From positions 682,001 to 746,000 of the forward strand of contig NZ_AP025592.1 in the NCBI RefSeq assembly GCF_023169965.1: a DNA stretch of 64,000 bases, in the 5' to 3' direction. Below, in pieces: positions 30,494 to 39,934 of this stretch. A model generated the notes under the pieces. That model searched no databases, had not been told where the DNA came from, and was given only the letters and a program-made list of their open reading frames with translations. A program made the position numbers and the translations under genes. Origin of the DNA: Anaeromyxobacter paludicola (GTDB lineage: Bacteria > Myxococcota > Myxococcia > Myxococcales > Anaeromyxobacteraceae). Numbering within the stretch: the stretch's first letter is position 1; each line of letters starts with the position of its first letter.

Positions 30494-30754
30494 ATGGAGC
30501 GCGGAAACCGCAAGTCCCGCATCGGCGTGGTGGTCTCGAACAAGATGACGAAGACGGTCGTCGTCCGCGTCGAGCGCCGCACCGCCGATCGCAAGTACGG
30601 CAAGATCATCACCCAGGCGACGAACTACAAGGCGCACGACGAGGACCAGGCCTGCAAGCCCGGCGATCGCGTCCGCATCGTCGAGACCCGCCCGCTGTCG
30701 AAGGACAAGCGCTGGCGCGTGGTCGAGACCATCGAGAAGGCGGCGGAGGTCTAG
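30494..30754 (+). CDS. rpsQ: 30S ribosomal protein S17
   Basis: S17 of 86 residues, an early binder of 16S rRNA with an OB fold. It has [20 protein letters not shown] and the conserved [20 protein letters not shown]. rplN starts three bases after its stop. Confidence 0.97.
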   Translation: MERGNRKSRIGVVVSNKMTKTVVVRVERRTADRKYGKIITQATNYKAHDEDQACKPGDRVRIVETRPLSKDKRWRVVETIEKAAEV

Positions 30755-30757
30755 GCC

Positions 30758-31126
30758 ATGATCCAGCAGCAGACGATCCTCGACGTCGCGGACAACAGCG
30801 GCGCCAAGAAGGTGATGTGCATCAAGGTCCTCGGCGGGAGCAAGCGCAAGTACGCTTCCATCGGCGACGTGATCGTGGTCTCCGTCCGCGAGGCCATCCC
30901 GCAGGCCAAGGTCAAGAAGGGCGAGGTCGCCCGGGCCGTCATCGTGCGCACCGCGCGCGAGGTGCGCCGCCCGGACGGCAGCTACATCCGCTTCGACGCC
31001 AACTCGGCGGTCCTCATCAACAAGGACCTCGAGCCGGTCGGCACCCGCATCTTCGGGCCGGTGGCCCGCGAGCTCCGCGCCCGCAAGTTCATGAAGATCA
31101 TCTCGCTGGCGCCCGAGGTTCTGTAA
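30758..31126 (+). CDS. rplN: 50S ribosomal protein L14
   Basis: L14 of 122 residues, the standard length, at the subunit interface (bridge B8). It starts [20 protein letters not shown] and ends with [20 protein letters not shown]. It is separated by 3 bases from rpsQ and 2 bases from rplX. Confidence 0.97.
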   Translation: MIQQQTILDVADNSGAKKVMCIKVLGGSKRKYASIGDVIVVSVREAIPQAKVKKGEVARAVIVRTAREVRRPDGSYIRFDANSAVLINKDLEPVGTRIFGPVARELRARKFMKIISLAPEVL

Positions 31127-31128
31127 CC

Positions 31129-31446
31129 ATGGACATCCGCAAGAACGACACCGTGAAGGTCCTCTCCGGCAAGGAGAAGGGCAAGACCGGCAAGGTCCTC
31201 GACGTGCTCCACGGCAAGGGCCGCGTCCGCGTCGAGAAGCTCATGACGGTCAAGCGCGCCTACAAGAAGGGGCGCAACCCGGCCAACCCGGAGGGCGGCA
31301 TCGTCGAGAAGTACGGCACGCTGAACGCCTCCAACGTCCAGGTGGTCTGCCCGAAGTGCGGCAAGCCCACCCGCGTGGCCCGCGTGGCCCGCGAGGACGG
31401 CCGGCGCGTCCGGGCGTGCAAGCAGTGCAACGAAAAGTGGGAGTAG
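31129..31446 (+). CDS. rplX: 50S ribosomal protein L24
   Basis: L24 of 105 residues, an assembly initiator. The KOW motif region (DTVKVLSGKEKGKTGKVL) is followed by GGIVEKYGTLNASNVQVV. The C-terminal CPKCGKPTRV and ACKQCNEKW carry two CxxC pairs that could bind zinc, as in one common class of L24. The ATG at 31129 directly follows the rplN stop. A 66-base gap to rplE contains nothing I recognise. Confidence 0.96.
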   Translation: MDIRKNDTVKVLSGKEKGKTGKVLDVLHGKGRVRVEKLMTVKRAYKKGRNPANPEGGIVEKYGTLNASNVQVVCPKCGKPTRVARVAREDGRRVRACKQCNEKWE

Positions 31447-31512
31447 GAGAGGTTCCGTAGTAAACCGCATCGCCCGGCACGCGAAGAGGCCGGCCGAAGG
31501 CAAGGAGATGAG

Positions 31513-32055
31513 ATGGCTGCGCGTCTGAAGGAGCGGTACGAGAAGGAAGTCCGGCCTGCCCTGATGAAGGAGCTCGGGTACCAGAACCCGATGCAGGCCC
31601 CGAAGCTCGAGAAGATCGTCGTGAACATGGGGCTCGGGGAGGCCATCAACAACGGCAAGATCCTCGACGCCTCGGTCGAGCACCTCACCGCGATCACCGG
31701 CCAGAAGCCGGTGGTCACGAAGGCGCGCAAGTCGATCGCGAACTTCAAGCTGCGCCAGGGCCAGAGCATCGGCGCCATGGTCACCCTGCGGGGCGACCGG
31801 GCCTACGAGTTCCTCGACCGCCTGGTCAGCATCGCCCTGCCGCGCGTGCGCGACTTCAAGGGCGTCTCCCCCAAGGCCTTCGACGGCAAGGGGAACTACA
31901 CCCTCGGCGTCCGGGAGCAGATCATCTTCCCGGAGATCAATTACGACAAGGTCGAGAAGATCAAGGGCCTCAACATCACGGTGGTGACCACCGCCCGGAA
32001 CGACGAGGAAGGCCGCGCGCTTCTGCGGCACCTCGGCATGCCCTTCCGCCAGTAG
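31513..32055 (+). CDS. rplE: 50S ribosomal protein L5
   Basis: L5 of 180 residues, binding 5S rRNA at the central protuberance. Conserved segments include [35 protein letters not shown] and [16 protein letters not shown]. The ATG at 31513 follows AAGGAGATGAG. Confidence 0.97.
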   Translation: MAARLKERYEKEVRPALMKELGYQNPMQAPKLEKIVVNMGLGEAINNGKILDASVEHLTAITGQKPVVTKARKSIANFKLRQGQSIGAMVTLRGDRAYEFLDRLVSIALPRVRDFKGVSPKAFDGKGNYTLGVREQIIFPEINYDKVEKIKGLNITVVTTARNDEEGRALLRHLGMPFRQ

Positions 32056-32082
32056 GCGCCCGGAAAGGTCCAAGGAGAAGAC

Positions 32083-32268
32083 ATGGCGAAGCTGTCGAAG
32101 ATGGCGCAGGCCAAGCGCAAGCTGAAGTTCGGGGTGCGGCAGTACAACCGCTGCGAGCTGTGCGGCCGCCCGCGCGCCTTCCTGCGCAAGTTCCAGATGT
32201 GCCGCATCTGCTTCCGCAAGCGCGCGCTGCAGGGCGAGATCACCGGCGTCATCAAGTCGAGCTGGTAG
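32083..32268 (+). CDS. rpsN: 30S ribosomal protein S14, zinc type
   Basis: Short S14 of 61 residues. [10 protein letters not shown] and CRICFRKRA form C-x2-C-x12-C-x2-C, the zinc-binding form (type Z), as opposed to the longer cysteine-free form. The ATG at 32083 follows AAGGAGAAGAC. rpsH follows after 17 bases. Confidence 0.97.
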   Translation: MAKLSKMAQAKRKLKFGVRQYNRCELCGRPRAFLRKFQMCRICFRKRALQGEITGVIKSSW

Positions 32269-32285
32269 ACGGAGAGAAGAGCCAA

Positions 32286-32684
32286 ATGAGCTTTACCGAT
32301 CCCATCGGCGACATGCTGACGCGCATCCGCAACGCCTCCTCGGCGCGTCACGAGAAGTGCGTCATCCCGGCCTCCCGCCTCAAGCAGCGCCTCGCCGAGG
32401 TGCTGAAGGAGGAGGGTTACATCAAGGACTTCGTCCTCCACCAGGACGACAAGCAGGGGGCGATCACCGTCCTCCTCAAGTACAGCGCCGATCGCGAGCC
32501 GGCGATCAGCGACATCAAGCGCGTGTCCAAGCCCGGCCTGCGCCGCTACGTCCCCACGGACGGAATCCCGCGCGTGCTGAACGGCATGGGCATCGCCATC
32601 CTCTCCACGTCGAAGGGCGTGATGGTGGATCGCGAGGCGCGCAAGCAGAAGGTGGGCGGCGAGCTCATCTGCACCATCTGGTAG
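32286..32684 (+). CDS. rpsH: 30S ribosomal protein S8
   Basis: S8 of 132 residues, a central-domain binder that in E. coli also represses the spc operon. It starts [20 protein letters not shown] and has the conserved [18 protein letters not shown] and GGELICTIW end. The start at 32286 follows GGAGAGAAGAGCCAA. rplF follows after 10 bases. Confidence 0.97.
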   Translation: MSFTDPIGDMLTRIRNASSARHEKCVIPASRLKQRLAEVLKEEGYIKDFVLHQDDKQGAITVLLKYSADREPAISDIKRVSKPGLRRYVPTDGIPRVLNGMGIAILSTSKGVMVDREARKQKVGGELICTIW

Positions 32685-32694
32685 GGAGTTCACC

Positions 32695-33237
32695 ATGTCC
32701 CGCGTCGGAAAGCTGCCCGTCAAGATCCCGGAGAAGGTGAAGGTCTCCGTGGACGAGTCCCACGTGAAGGTCGAAGGCCCCAAGGGCAAGATGACCCTCG
32801 CGTACAACCCCAAGGTGAAGGTCACCGTCGCCAACGGCGAGGTCACCGTCACCCGTCCCGACGAGTCCCGCCTGGCGAAGGGCCTGCACGGCCTCACCCG
32901 CACCCTCGTCCGCAACGCCATCGACGGCGTGGTCAAGGGCTACGAGCGCGCCCTCGACATCAACGGCGTCGGCTTCAAGGCCGAGGTCAAGGGGAAGGAG
33001 ATCAACTTCACCCTGGGCTACTCGCACCCGGTGGTCTTCAAGCTCCCCGAGGGCGTCACCGCCGAGGTGGACGCGAAGCAGACCCGCGTCACCATCCGGG
33101 CGGTGGACAAGCACCTGCTCGGCCTGACCGCCGCCAAGATGCGGTCGCTGCGCCTCCCCGAGCCCTACAAGGGGAAGGGCGTGAAGTACGCGGAGGAGAT
33201 CATCCGCCGCAAGGAAGGCAAGACCGGCGCCGCCTAG
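32695..33237 (+). CDS. rplF: 50S ribosomal protein L6
   Basis: L6 of 180 residues, near the sarcin-ricin loop. The start [19 protein letters not shown] and the end [20 protein letters not shown] are diagnostic. A 63-base gap follows with a stem-loop before rplR. Confidence 0.97.
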   Translation: MSRVGKLPVKIPEKVKVSVDESHVKVEGPKGKMTLAYNPKVKVTVANGEVTVTRPDESRLAKGLHGLTRTLVRNAIDGVVKGYERALDINGVGFKAEVKGKEINFTLGYSHPVVFKLPEGVTAEVDAKQTRVTIRAVDKHLLGLTAAKMRSLRLPEPYKGKGVKYAEEIIRRKEGKTGAA

Positions 33238-33261
33238 CCGCGCGTCCAACCACCACCCTCA

Positions 33262-33288
33262 TGCGGCGGCTGTCCCTGCGCCGCCGCA
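33262..33288 (+). other. Stem-loop between rplF and rplR
   Basis: TGCGGCGG (33262-33269) and CCGCCGCA (33281-33288) form a perfect 8-base stem with an 11-base loop in the 63-base gap. There is no U-tract. It could be a processing or stability element. Confidence 0.5.
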
Positions 33289-33300
33289 CGGAGAAGCACC

Positions 33301-33660
33301 ATGGCCAAGCACCTCACCGCACACGAGAAGCGCAAGGCGCGCATCCGCAAGAAGATCTCGGGCACCACGGCGCGCCCGCGGCTCACGGTCTACAAGAGCC
33401 TCAAGCACATCTACGCCCAGGTGGTGGACGACACCACCGGCAAGACGCTGGCGTTCGCCGGCACCACCTCCAAGGCGCTCAAGGGCGAGCTCGGCGAGGC
33501 CGACAAGACCGACGCGGCCAAGAAGGTGGGCGAGGCGATCGCCAAGGCGGCCCTGGAGAAGGGCGTCGAGGCGGTGGTCTTCGACCGCAACGGTTTCGAC
33601 TACCACGGCCGGATCGCCGCGGTGGCTCAGGCTGCCCGCGACGCGGGCCTCAAGTTCTAA
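33301..33660 (+). CDS. rplR: 50S ribosomal protein L18
   Basis: L18 of 119 residues, a 5S rRNA binder. It has [40 protein letters not shown] and the end [20 protein letters not shown]. The ATG at 33301 follows GGAGAAGCACC. rpsE follows after 16 bases. Confidence 0.97.
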   Translation: MAKHLTAHEKRKARIRKKISGTTARPRLTVYKSLKHIYAQVVDDTTGKTLAFAGTTSKALKGELGEADKTDAAKKVGEAIAKAALEKGVEAVVFDRNGFDYHGRIAAVAQAARDAGLKF

Positions 33661-33676
33661 GGGCCGAGGGTAAAGA

Positions 33677-34180
33677 ATGGCTGCTCCGATCAACGCGAAC
33701 GATTTCGAGCTCTCCGACAAGGTCGTCCACATCAACCGCGTCGCCAAGGTGGTCAAGGGCGGCCGGCGCTTCAGCTTCTCGGCCCTGGTGGTCGTCGGCG
33801 ACGGCGCCGGGCACGTGGGCGTCGGCCTCGGCAAGGCGAACGAGGTGCCGGAGGCGATCCGCAAGGGGGGCGAGCAGGCGAAGAAGAACCTGTTCAAGAT
33901 CCCGCTCGCCGGCACCACCATCCCGCACGAGGTGCTCGGGCACTTCGGCGCCGGGCGGGTGCTGCTGAAGCCGGCGGGCGAGGGTACCGGCGTCATCGCC
34001 GGCGGCCCGGTCCGCGCCGTCCTCGAGGCGGCCGGCATCCGCAACGTGCTCTCCAAGTGCCAGGGCTCGCGCAACCCGCACAACGTCCTCAAGGCGACGG
34101 TGGCGGGGCTGAAGCGGCTCCGCTCCCCCGAAGACAGCGCCCGGCTCCGCGGCAAGACCGCGGCCGAGCTCCAGGGCTAG
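33677..34180 (+). CDS. rpsE: 30S ribosomal protein S5
   Basis: S5 of 167 residues, involved in decoding fidelity. The N-terminal double-stranded RNA-binding-like domain ([19 protein letters not shown]) and the C-terminal [17 protein letters not shown] and [12 protein letters not shown] are clear. The length is typical. Confidence 0.97.
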   Translation: MAAPINANDFELSDKVVHINRVAKVVKGGRRFSFSALVVVGDGAGHVGVGLGKANEVPEAIRKGGEQAKKNLFKIPLAGTTIPHEVLGHFGAGRVLLKPAGEGTGVIAGGPVRAVLEAAGIRNVLSKCQGSRNPHNVLKATVAGLKRLRSPEDSARLRGKTAAELQG

Positions 34181-34194
34181 GAAGGTCCAGAGAA

Positions 34195-34422
34195 ATGGCT
34201 GCCATCAAGGTGAAGCTGGTCCGCGGTCTCGCGGGCTGCCCCGCCCCCCACCGCGTCACGGTGCAGGGGCTCGGGCTGAAGAAGACGAACTCCACCAAGC
34301 TGCTCCCCGACACGCCCGCCACCATGGGCATGATCGAGAAGGTCAAGTACCTCATCGAGTGGGAGCGCGTCGACGAGGCCCCCCCGGCCCGCCGAACCGC
34401 GAAGAAGAAGAAGGAGGCCTAG
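34195..34422 (+). CDS. rpmD: 50S ribosomal protein L30
   Basis: L30 of 75 residues, longer than the usual 60. The core has IKVKLVRGLAGCPAPHR and TVQGLGLKKTNST, and the C-terminus carries a tail EAPPARRTAKKKKEA. The ATG at 34195 follows GGAAGGTCCAGAGAA. rplO begins two bases after the stop. Confidence 0.95.
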   Translation: MAAIKVKLVRGLAGCPAPHRVTVQGLGLKKTNSTKLLPDTPATMGMIEKVKYLIEWERVDEAPPARRTAKKKKEA

Positions 34423-34423
34423 A

Positions 34424-34945
34424 ATGTCCCTCGGCAAGCTCAAGGCGCCCAAGGGCGCGAACCGCGAGCGCAAGCGCGTCGGCCGCGGCCAGGCCTCCGG
34501 CCTCGGCAAGACCGCCGGCCGCGGCGGCAAGGGCCAGAAGGCCCGCTCCGGCAACATGCACTTCGAGGGCTTCGAGGGCGGCCAGATGCCGCTCCAGCGC
34601 CGCCTCCCGAAGTTCGGCTTCATCAACCAGTTCCGGGTGGAGTTCCAGGAGGTCCAGGTGGCCGACCTCGACGCCATGCCGGCGGGCGAGACGGTCGAGG
34701 CCGCCTCCCTCAAGGCCGCCGGGCTCATCGGCGGCGGGCGCAAGCTCGACGCCATCCGCGTCGTCATCCTGGGCAAGGGCGAGGTCAAGAACGCCCACAC
34801 CGTCAAGGTGCACCGGGTGACGGCCGGGGCCCGCGCCGCCATCGAGAAGGCGGGCGGCAAGGTGGAGATCATTCCCGCCCCCCAGACGATGCATCAGAAG
34901 GCCAAGGCGGCCAAGCGGGCTGCCTCCGAGGCCGCGAAGAGGTAG
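34424..34945 (+). CDS. rplO: 50S ribosomal protein L15
   Basis: L15 of 173 residues. The conserved N-terminus (KRVGRGQASGLGKTAGRGGK, then GQKARSG) and the FEGGQMPLQRRLPKFGF segment are present. The C-terminus ends in an Ala/Lys-rich stretch (KAKAAKRAASEAAKR), longer than the norm of about 145-150 residues. Confidence 0.96.
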   Translation: MSLGKLKAPKGANRERKRVGRGQASGLGKTAGRGGKGQKARSGNMHFEGFEGGQMPLQRRLPKFGFINQFRVEFQEVQVADLDAMPAGETVEAASLKAAGLIGGGRKLDAIRVVILGKGEVKNAHTVKVHRVTAGARAAIEKAGGKVEIIPAPQTMHQKAKAAKRAASEAAKR

Positions 34946-34951
34946 GATGGG

Positions 34952-34974
34952 GGGCCGCCCCGCGTGGGCGGCCC
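34952..34974 (+). other. Stem-loop between rplO and secY
   Basis: GGGCCGCCC (34952-34960) and GGGCGGCCC (34966-34974) form a perfect 9-base stem with a five-base loop, six bases after the rplO stop. There is no U-tract. It could uncouple secY from the ribosomal protein genes upstream. Confidence 0.55.
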
Positions 34975-35005
34975 TCACTGGTGGGTAGTCGAAGGGGACC
35001 TCTGG

Positions 35006-36343
<1,338 letters not shown>

Positions 36344-36365
36344 CCAAGCGCACAAGGAGAAGCGC

Positions 36366-37013
36366 ATGATCCTCGTCCTCCTCGGTCCCCCCGGCGCCGG
36401 CAAGGGCACGCAGGCGAAGCTGCTCGCGGCCGAGTACGGGATCCCGCACATCTCCACCGGGGACATGTTCCGCGACCACAAGGCCCGCGGGACCGAGCTC
36501 GGCAAGAAGGTCCAGGCGATCATGGACTCGGGCGGGCTCGTCACGGACGACATCACGAACGAGATGGTCCGCGACCGGCTCGGCCGGGACGACGTGGCGA
36601 AGGGCTTCATCCTCGACGGGTACCCGCGCACCACCGCGCAGGCCGAGTTCCTCGAGCAGCTGCTCGCCCGGGCCGGCCGCAAGATCGACCGGGCGCTCTC
36701 GTACGAGGTCCCGGTCGAGATGGTGGTCGAGCGCATCAGCGGGCGGCGCAGCTGCCCGAAGTGCGGGGCCGTCTACCACGTGAGCCAGAACCCGCCGAAG
36801 CAGACCGGGTACTGCGACCGCGACGGCGCCGGGCTCGTGCAGCGTGACGACGACAAGCCCGAGAACGTGAAGAAGCGGATGGAGGAGTACGCGGCCAAGA
36901 CCGCGCCGCTCAAGGCGTTCTACGCGGGCCGCGGGCTCGTGTCCGACGTCGAGGGCGTGGGGACCCCCGAGGGCATCCTCGCCGCCACCAAGACGGTGCT
37001 GGGCCCCCGCTAA
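36366..37013 (+). CDS. adk: Adenylate kinase
   Basis: This 215-residue enzyme interconverts ATP+AMP and 2 ADP. The P-loop GPPGAGKGTQA, the AMP-site ISTGDMFRDH and GFILDGYPRTTAQAE are present. The long LID carries C130, C133, C150 and D153 (SCPKCG, YCDRDG), a Cys3Asp zinc site as known from some Gram-positive kinases. The position secY-adk-map is the classic order. The ATG at 36366 follows AAGGAGAAGCGC. Confidence 0.97.
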   Translation: MILVLLGPPGAGKGTQAKLLAAEYGIPHISTGDMFRDHKARGTELGKKVQAIMDSGGLVTDDITNEMVRDRLGRDDVAKGFILDGYPRTTAQAEFLEQLLARAGRKIDRALSYEVPVEMVVERISGRRSCPKCGAVYHVSQNPPKQTGYCDRDGAGLVQRDDDKPENVKKRMEEYAAKTAPLKAFYAGRGLVSDVEGVGTPEGILAATKTVLGPR

Positions 37014-37018
37014 CGTCG

Positions 37019-37783
37019 ATGTCGCGCGACCGGATCGAGCTTCGGACCGCCGACGAGGTGGCGCGGATCCGGGACGCCTGCCTCATCGTCCACGACGTGC
37101 TCGAGGCGGTCTCGGGCGTCGTGGCGCCCGGCGTCACCACCGGGGAGCTCGACGCGCTGGCGGCCGACCTGACCGAGCGGCGGGGCGCCAGGCCCGCGTT
37201 CAAGGGCTATCACGGCTATCCCGCGGTCATCTGCATCTCGATCAACGACGAGGTGGTCCACGGGATCCCGAGCCCGGGGCGGCGGCTCGCCGCCGGCGAC
37301 GTGGTCGGGCTCGACTTCGGCGTCGTCTACAAGGGCTGGTTCGGCGACTCGGCGGTGACCGTGCCGGTCGGCGGCATCTCGACGGCGGCCCGGCGGCTGC
37401 TCGACGCCACCCGCGCCGCCCTCGGCGCCGGCATCGAGGCCGCCACGGCCGGCGGACGGGTAGGGGACATCGGGGCCGCGGTGCAGGGGCTCGTGGAGGC
37501 CCGGGGCTACTCGGTGGTTCGCGACTTCGTGGGACACGGCATCGGCCGCAGGCTCCACGAGCTGCCGCAGGTCCCGAACTTCGGGGCGGCGCGGAGCGGG
37601 CCCCGGCTCCGGCCGGGGATGATCCTCGCCATCGAGCCGATGGTGAACGCCGGCGGCCCGGACGTCCGGGTGCTCGGCGACGGCTGGACCGCGGTGACGG
37701 TGGACGGGAGCCTCTCCGCCCACTTCGAGCACACGGTGGCGATCACCGAGGACGGCCCGGAGATCCTCACCCGGCCGTCGTAG
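37019..37783 (+). CDS. map: Methionine aminopeptidase, type I
   Basis: This 254-residue enzyme removes the initiator methionine. The five metal ligands can be placed: two Asp in GLDFGVVYKGWFGDSAVT, His in FVGHGIGRRLHELP, Glu in MILAIEPMVNAGG and Glu in SAHFEHTVAITEDG. It begins five bases after adk. infA, which usually follows map in this cluster, is missing; the next 257 bases are a promoter and leader for rpmJ. Confidence 0.96.
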   Translation: MSRDRIELRTADEVARIRDACLIVHDVLEAVSGVVAPGVTTGELDALAADLTERRGARPAFKGYHGYPAVICISINDEVVHGIPSPGRRLAAGDVVGLDFGVVYKGWFGDSAVTVPVGGISTAARRLLDATRAALGAGIEAATAGGRVGDIGAAVQGLVEARGYSVVRDFVGHGIGRRLHELPQVPNFGAARSGPRLRPGMILAIEPMVNAGGPDVRVLGDGWTAVTVDGSLSAHFEHTVAITEDGPEILTRPS

Positions 37784-37853
37784 CCCGGCAGGAGGACGGC
37801 CGGTCCCGGGGCAGCGTCGTTGGGTCCCTCGCGCGCGGTTTGCACGAGGGAGG

Positions 37854-37881
37854 TTGCAGTGGCAAAGTGGCTGTGTTATAG
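37854..37881 (+). promoter_or_regulatory. Probable promoter of the rpmJ-rpsM-rpsK-rpsD-rpoA-rplQ unit
   Basis: TTGCAG (37854-37859) and TTATAG (37876-37881) with a 16-base spacer, the same spacing as at rpsL. A start near 37888 would give a leader of about 150 nucleotides containing the terminator-like hairpin described next. Confidence 0.55.
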
Positions 37882-37956
37882 GGCGCCCCTCGCGTTCCGT
37901 CCCGCTTCGGGGGAGGGAAGGGCGCGGGAGCACAACGTGGCGGTCTTCGGGCTCAC

Positions 37957-37997
37957 GCCCGCCGCCGGTCCCGCCGGAAGCAGCGGCGGGGCTTTTT
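37957..37997 (+). terminator. Terminator-like hairpin in the rpmJ leader (candidate attenuator)
   Basis: GCCCGCCGC (37957-37965) pairs with GCGGCGGGGC (37983-37992), with one bulged G, followed at once by five T (37993-37997). It lies after the probable promoter and 43 bases before the rpmJ start, the same arrangement as at rpsL. Confidence 0.65.
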
Positions 37998-38040
37998 CGT
38001 CTGGAAGACTTCTGTAGTTCCTCGGGAGGCGGTTCGAGTC

Positions 38041-38157
38041 ATGAAGGTCCGCGCGTCGGTCAAGAAGATTTGCGACAAGTGCAAGGTCATCAAGCGCAAG
38101 GGCGTGGTCCGGATCATCTGCCCGGCCAACCCGCGCCACAAGCAGCGCCAGGGCTAG
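38041..38157 (+). CDS. rpmJ: 50S ribosomal protein L36, zinc type
   Basis: A 38-residue protein starting [20 protein letters not shown] and ending NPRHKQRQG. Cys11, Cys14, Cys27 and His33 form the C-x2-C-x12-C-x5-H zinc site of the zinc-type L36. The start follows a clear GGGAGGCGG ribosome binding site. It is the first gene of the alpha-type unit; infA does not precede it. Confidence 0.97.
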   Translation: MKVRASVKKICDKCKVIKRKGVVRIICPANPRHKQRQG

Positions 38158-38180
38158 TCGCCCAAGGCCCCAAGGCTCGC

Positions 38181-38200
38181 TGACGCGGGCAGGGGCGTCA
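38181..38200 (+). other. Small inverted repeat between rpmJ and rpsM
   Basis: TGACGC (38181-38186) and GCGTCA (38195-38200) are perfect 6-base arms around eight bases, in the 73-base gap. It is weaker than the other intergenic stems of the cluster. Confidence 0.35.
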
Positions 38201-38230
38201 CGCAGCACACACGTCAGGAGCAACGGAAAG

Positions 38231-38617
38231 ATGGCTCGTATTGCAGGCGTCGACCTTCCCCGCGAGAAGCGCATCGAGATCTCGCTCCAGTACATCTTCG
38301 GGATCGGCAAGACCACCGCCCGGCTCGTCCTCGAGCGCGCCCAGGTCGCCGCGACCACGCGGACCAAGGATCTGACGGACGACGAGGTCCGCCGCATCCG
38401 CGAGACCATCGAGCAGAACCTCAAGGTGGAGGGCGACCTCCGCCGCGAGGTGTCGATGAACATCAAGCGGCTCATGGATCTCGGCTGCTACCGCGGCCTG
38501 CGCCACCGCAAGGGTCTCCCGGTCCGCGGCCAGCGCACCCACACCAACGCCCGCACGCGCAAGGGCCCGAAGAAGGGGCTGATCCGCAAGGCGCCGGCCC
38601 CCGCCCCCAAGGCCTAA
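38231..38617 (+). CDS. rpsM: 30S ribosomal protein S13
   Basis: S13 of 128 residues, contacting tRNA and the 50S bridge B1. It starts [20 protein letters not shown] and has the [20 protein letters not shown] region. The C-terminus ends with an Ala/Pro/Lys tail (APAPAPKA). The ATG at 38231 follows GGAGCAACGGAAAG. Confidence 0.97.
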   Translation: MARIAGVDLPREKRIEISLQYIFGIGKTTARLVLERAQVAATTRTKDLTDDEVRRIRETIEQNLKVEGDLRREVSMNIKRLMDLGCYRGLRHRKGLPVRGQRTHTNARTRKGPKKGLIRKAPAPAPKA

Positions 38618-38639
38618 CGAGCTTTCGAACCCGATTGCA

Positions 38640-38656
38640 GCCGCGCGGCGCGCGGC
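38640..38656 (+). other. Stem-loop between rpsM and rpsK
   Basis: GCCGCGC (38640-38646) and GCGCGGC (38650-38656) form a 7-base stem with a three-base loop, 22 bases before the rpsK start. There is no U-tract. Confidence 0.4.
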
Positions 38657-38677
38657 GTGCGGACACGGAGAACCAGA

Positions 38678-39184
38678 GTGGCTGACGAGAAGCAGACGAA
38701 GAAGCCGGAAGCGCCGGCCAAGGCCGAGGCCAAGGTCGAGGAGAGCAGCGCCCCCGCCGCCCCGAACCTGGGCGGCATCGAGCCGGTCACCGCCTCGCCG
38801 GTGGTCCCGAAGAAGGGCAAGAAGCGGGTGAAGAAGAACATCGCCGCCGGCGTGGTCCACATCGCGGCGACGTTCAACAACACCATGGTCACGATCACCG
38901 ACGTGACCGGGAACGTCCTCTCCTGGTCGTCGGCGGGCGCCCGCGGGTTCAAGGGCTCGCGCAAGTCCACGCCGTTCGCGGCCCAGGTCGCCGCCGGCGA
39001 CGCCGCCGCCAAGGCGATGGAGCACGGCCTGAAGACGGTCACCGTCGAGGTGAACGGCCCGGGCGCCGGCCGCGAGTCGGCCCTGCGCGCCCTCTCGGCC
39101 GCCGGGCTGAAGATCACGCTCATCCGCGACGTCACCCCCATCCCGCACAACGGCTGCCGGCCCCCGAAGCGCCGCCGCGTCTGA
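38678..39184 (+). CDS. rpsK: 30S ribosomal protein S11 with N-terminal extension
   Basis: S11 of 168 residues from GTG 38678, which follows CGGAGAACCAGA. The conserved core begins near residue 45 ([20 protein letters not shown], then NTMVTITD) and ends [12 protein letters not shown]. The first 45 residues are a Lys/Ala/Glu/Pro-rich extension ([19 protein letters not shown]) absent from the standard protein of about 130 residues. No later start has a good ribosome binding site, so the extension is probably real. Confidence 0.95.
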   Translation: MADEKQTKKPEAPAKAEAKVEESSAPAAPNLGGIEPVTASPVVPKKGKKRVKKNIAAGVVHIAATFNNTMVTITDVTGNVLSWSSAGARGFKGSRKSTPFAAQVAAGDAAAKAMEHGLKTVTVEVNGPGAGRESALRALSAAGLKITLIRDVTPIPHNGCRPPKRRRV

Positions 39185-39205
39185 TCAGGAACAGGAGAGC
39201 AATCA

Positions 39206-39832
39206 GTGGCTCGTTACAGTGAAAGCGTGTGCCGGCTCTGCCGCCGCGAGAACCTCAAGATGTACCTGAAGGGCGACCGGTGCTACACGGACAAGTGCGC
39301 CATCGAGCGCCGCCCGTACCCCCCGGGCCAGCACGGCCAGGGCCGCACCAAGTTCTCGGAGTACGGCGTCCAGCTCCGTGAGAAGCAGAAGGTGAAGCGG
39401 ATGTACGGCATGCTGGAGGCCGACTTCCGCCACGCCTACCACAACGCCGCCGCCGCCAAGGGCAAGACCGGCGACAACCTGCTGCAGACCCTCGAGCTCC
39501 GGCTCGACAACGTCGTCTTCCGGCTCGGCTTCGCCGACACCCGGAACGAGGGGCGCCAGCTCGTCCGCCACGGCCACTTCCGCGTCAACGGCCGCAAGGT
39601 GAACATCCCGTCGTACCGGCTCCGCGTCGGCGACGTGGTGGAGCTGAAGGACCGCAGCAAGAAGGTGGTCCGCATCAACGAGGCGCTCGAGGCGGTGGAC
39701 CGCCGCGGCGTCCCGGCCTGGCTCGAGCTCGACAAGGGCGGCTTCAAGGGCACCGTGAAGACGGCGCCGGCCCGCGAGGAGATCACGATGCCGATCCAGG
39801 AGCAGCTCATCGTCGAGCTCTACTCGAAGTAA
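39206..39832 (+). CDS. rpsD: 30S ribosomal protein S4, zinc type
   Basis: S4 of 208 residues, a primary assembly protein. It starts at GTG 39206 after CAGGAGAGCAATCA. Four N-terminal cysteines (CRLCRRE, then CYTDKC) form a zinc site, and the S4 RNA-binding domain is [20 protein letters not shown]. In other bacteria S4 represses the alpha operon; a long stem-loop follows immediately downstream, before rpoA. Confidence 0.97.
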   Translation: MARYSESVCRLCRRENLKMYLKGDRCYTDKCAIERRPYPPGQHGQGRTKFSEYGVQLREKQKVKRMYGMLEADFRHAYHNAAAAKGKTGDNLLQTLELRLDNVVFRLGFADTRNEGRQLVRHGHFRVNGRKVNIPSYRLRVGDVVELKDRSKKVVRINEALEAVDRRGVPAWLELDKGGFKGTVKTAPAREEITMPIQEQLIVELYSK

Positions 39833-39877
39833 GCGCTTCACAGCTCCCAACCGAATACGGCCGCGCGCCCCACGGCG

Positions 39878-39907
39878 CCCCGCACCGCTCTGGCTGGCGG
39901 TGCGGGG
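39878..39907 (+). other. Long stem-loop between rpsD and rpoA
   Basis: CCCCGCACCGC (39878-39888) and GCGGTGCGGGG (39897-39907) form a perfect 11-base stem with an eight-base loop, 45 bases after the rpsD stop and 27 before rpoA. There is no U-tract. Possible roles are RNA processing, attenuation or S4 binding; the sequence does not decide. Confidence 0.6.
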
Positions 39908-39934
39908 AGGGGGCGGCGACCAAGGAGACAGCCG

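Noticed and set aside
37820-38017. A small gene (65 codons) between map and rpmJ, possibly infA
   Set aside because: The translation has no IF-1 features and overlaps the promoter and leader hairpin of rpmJ.
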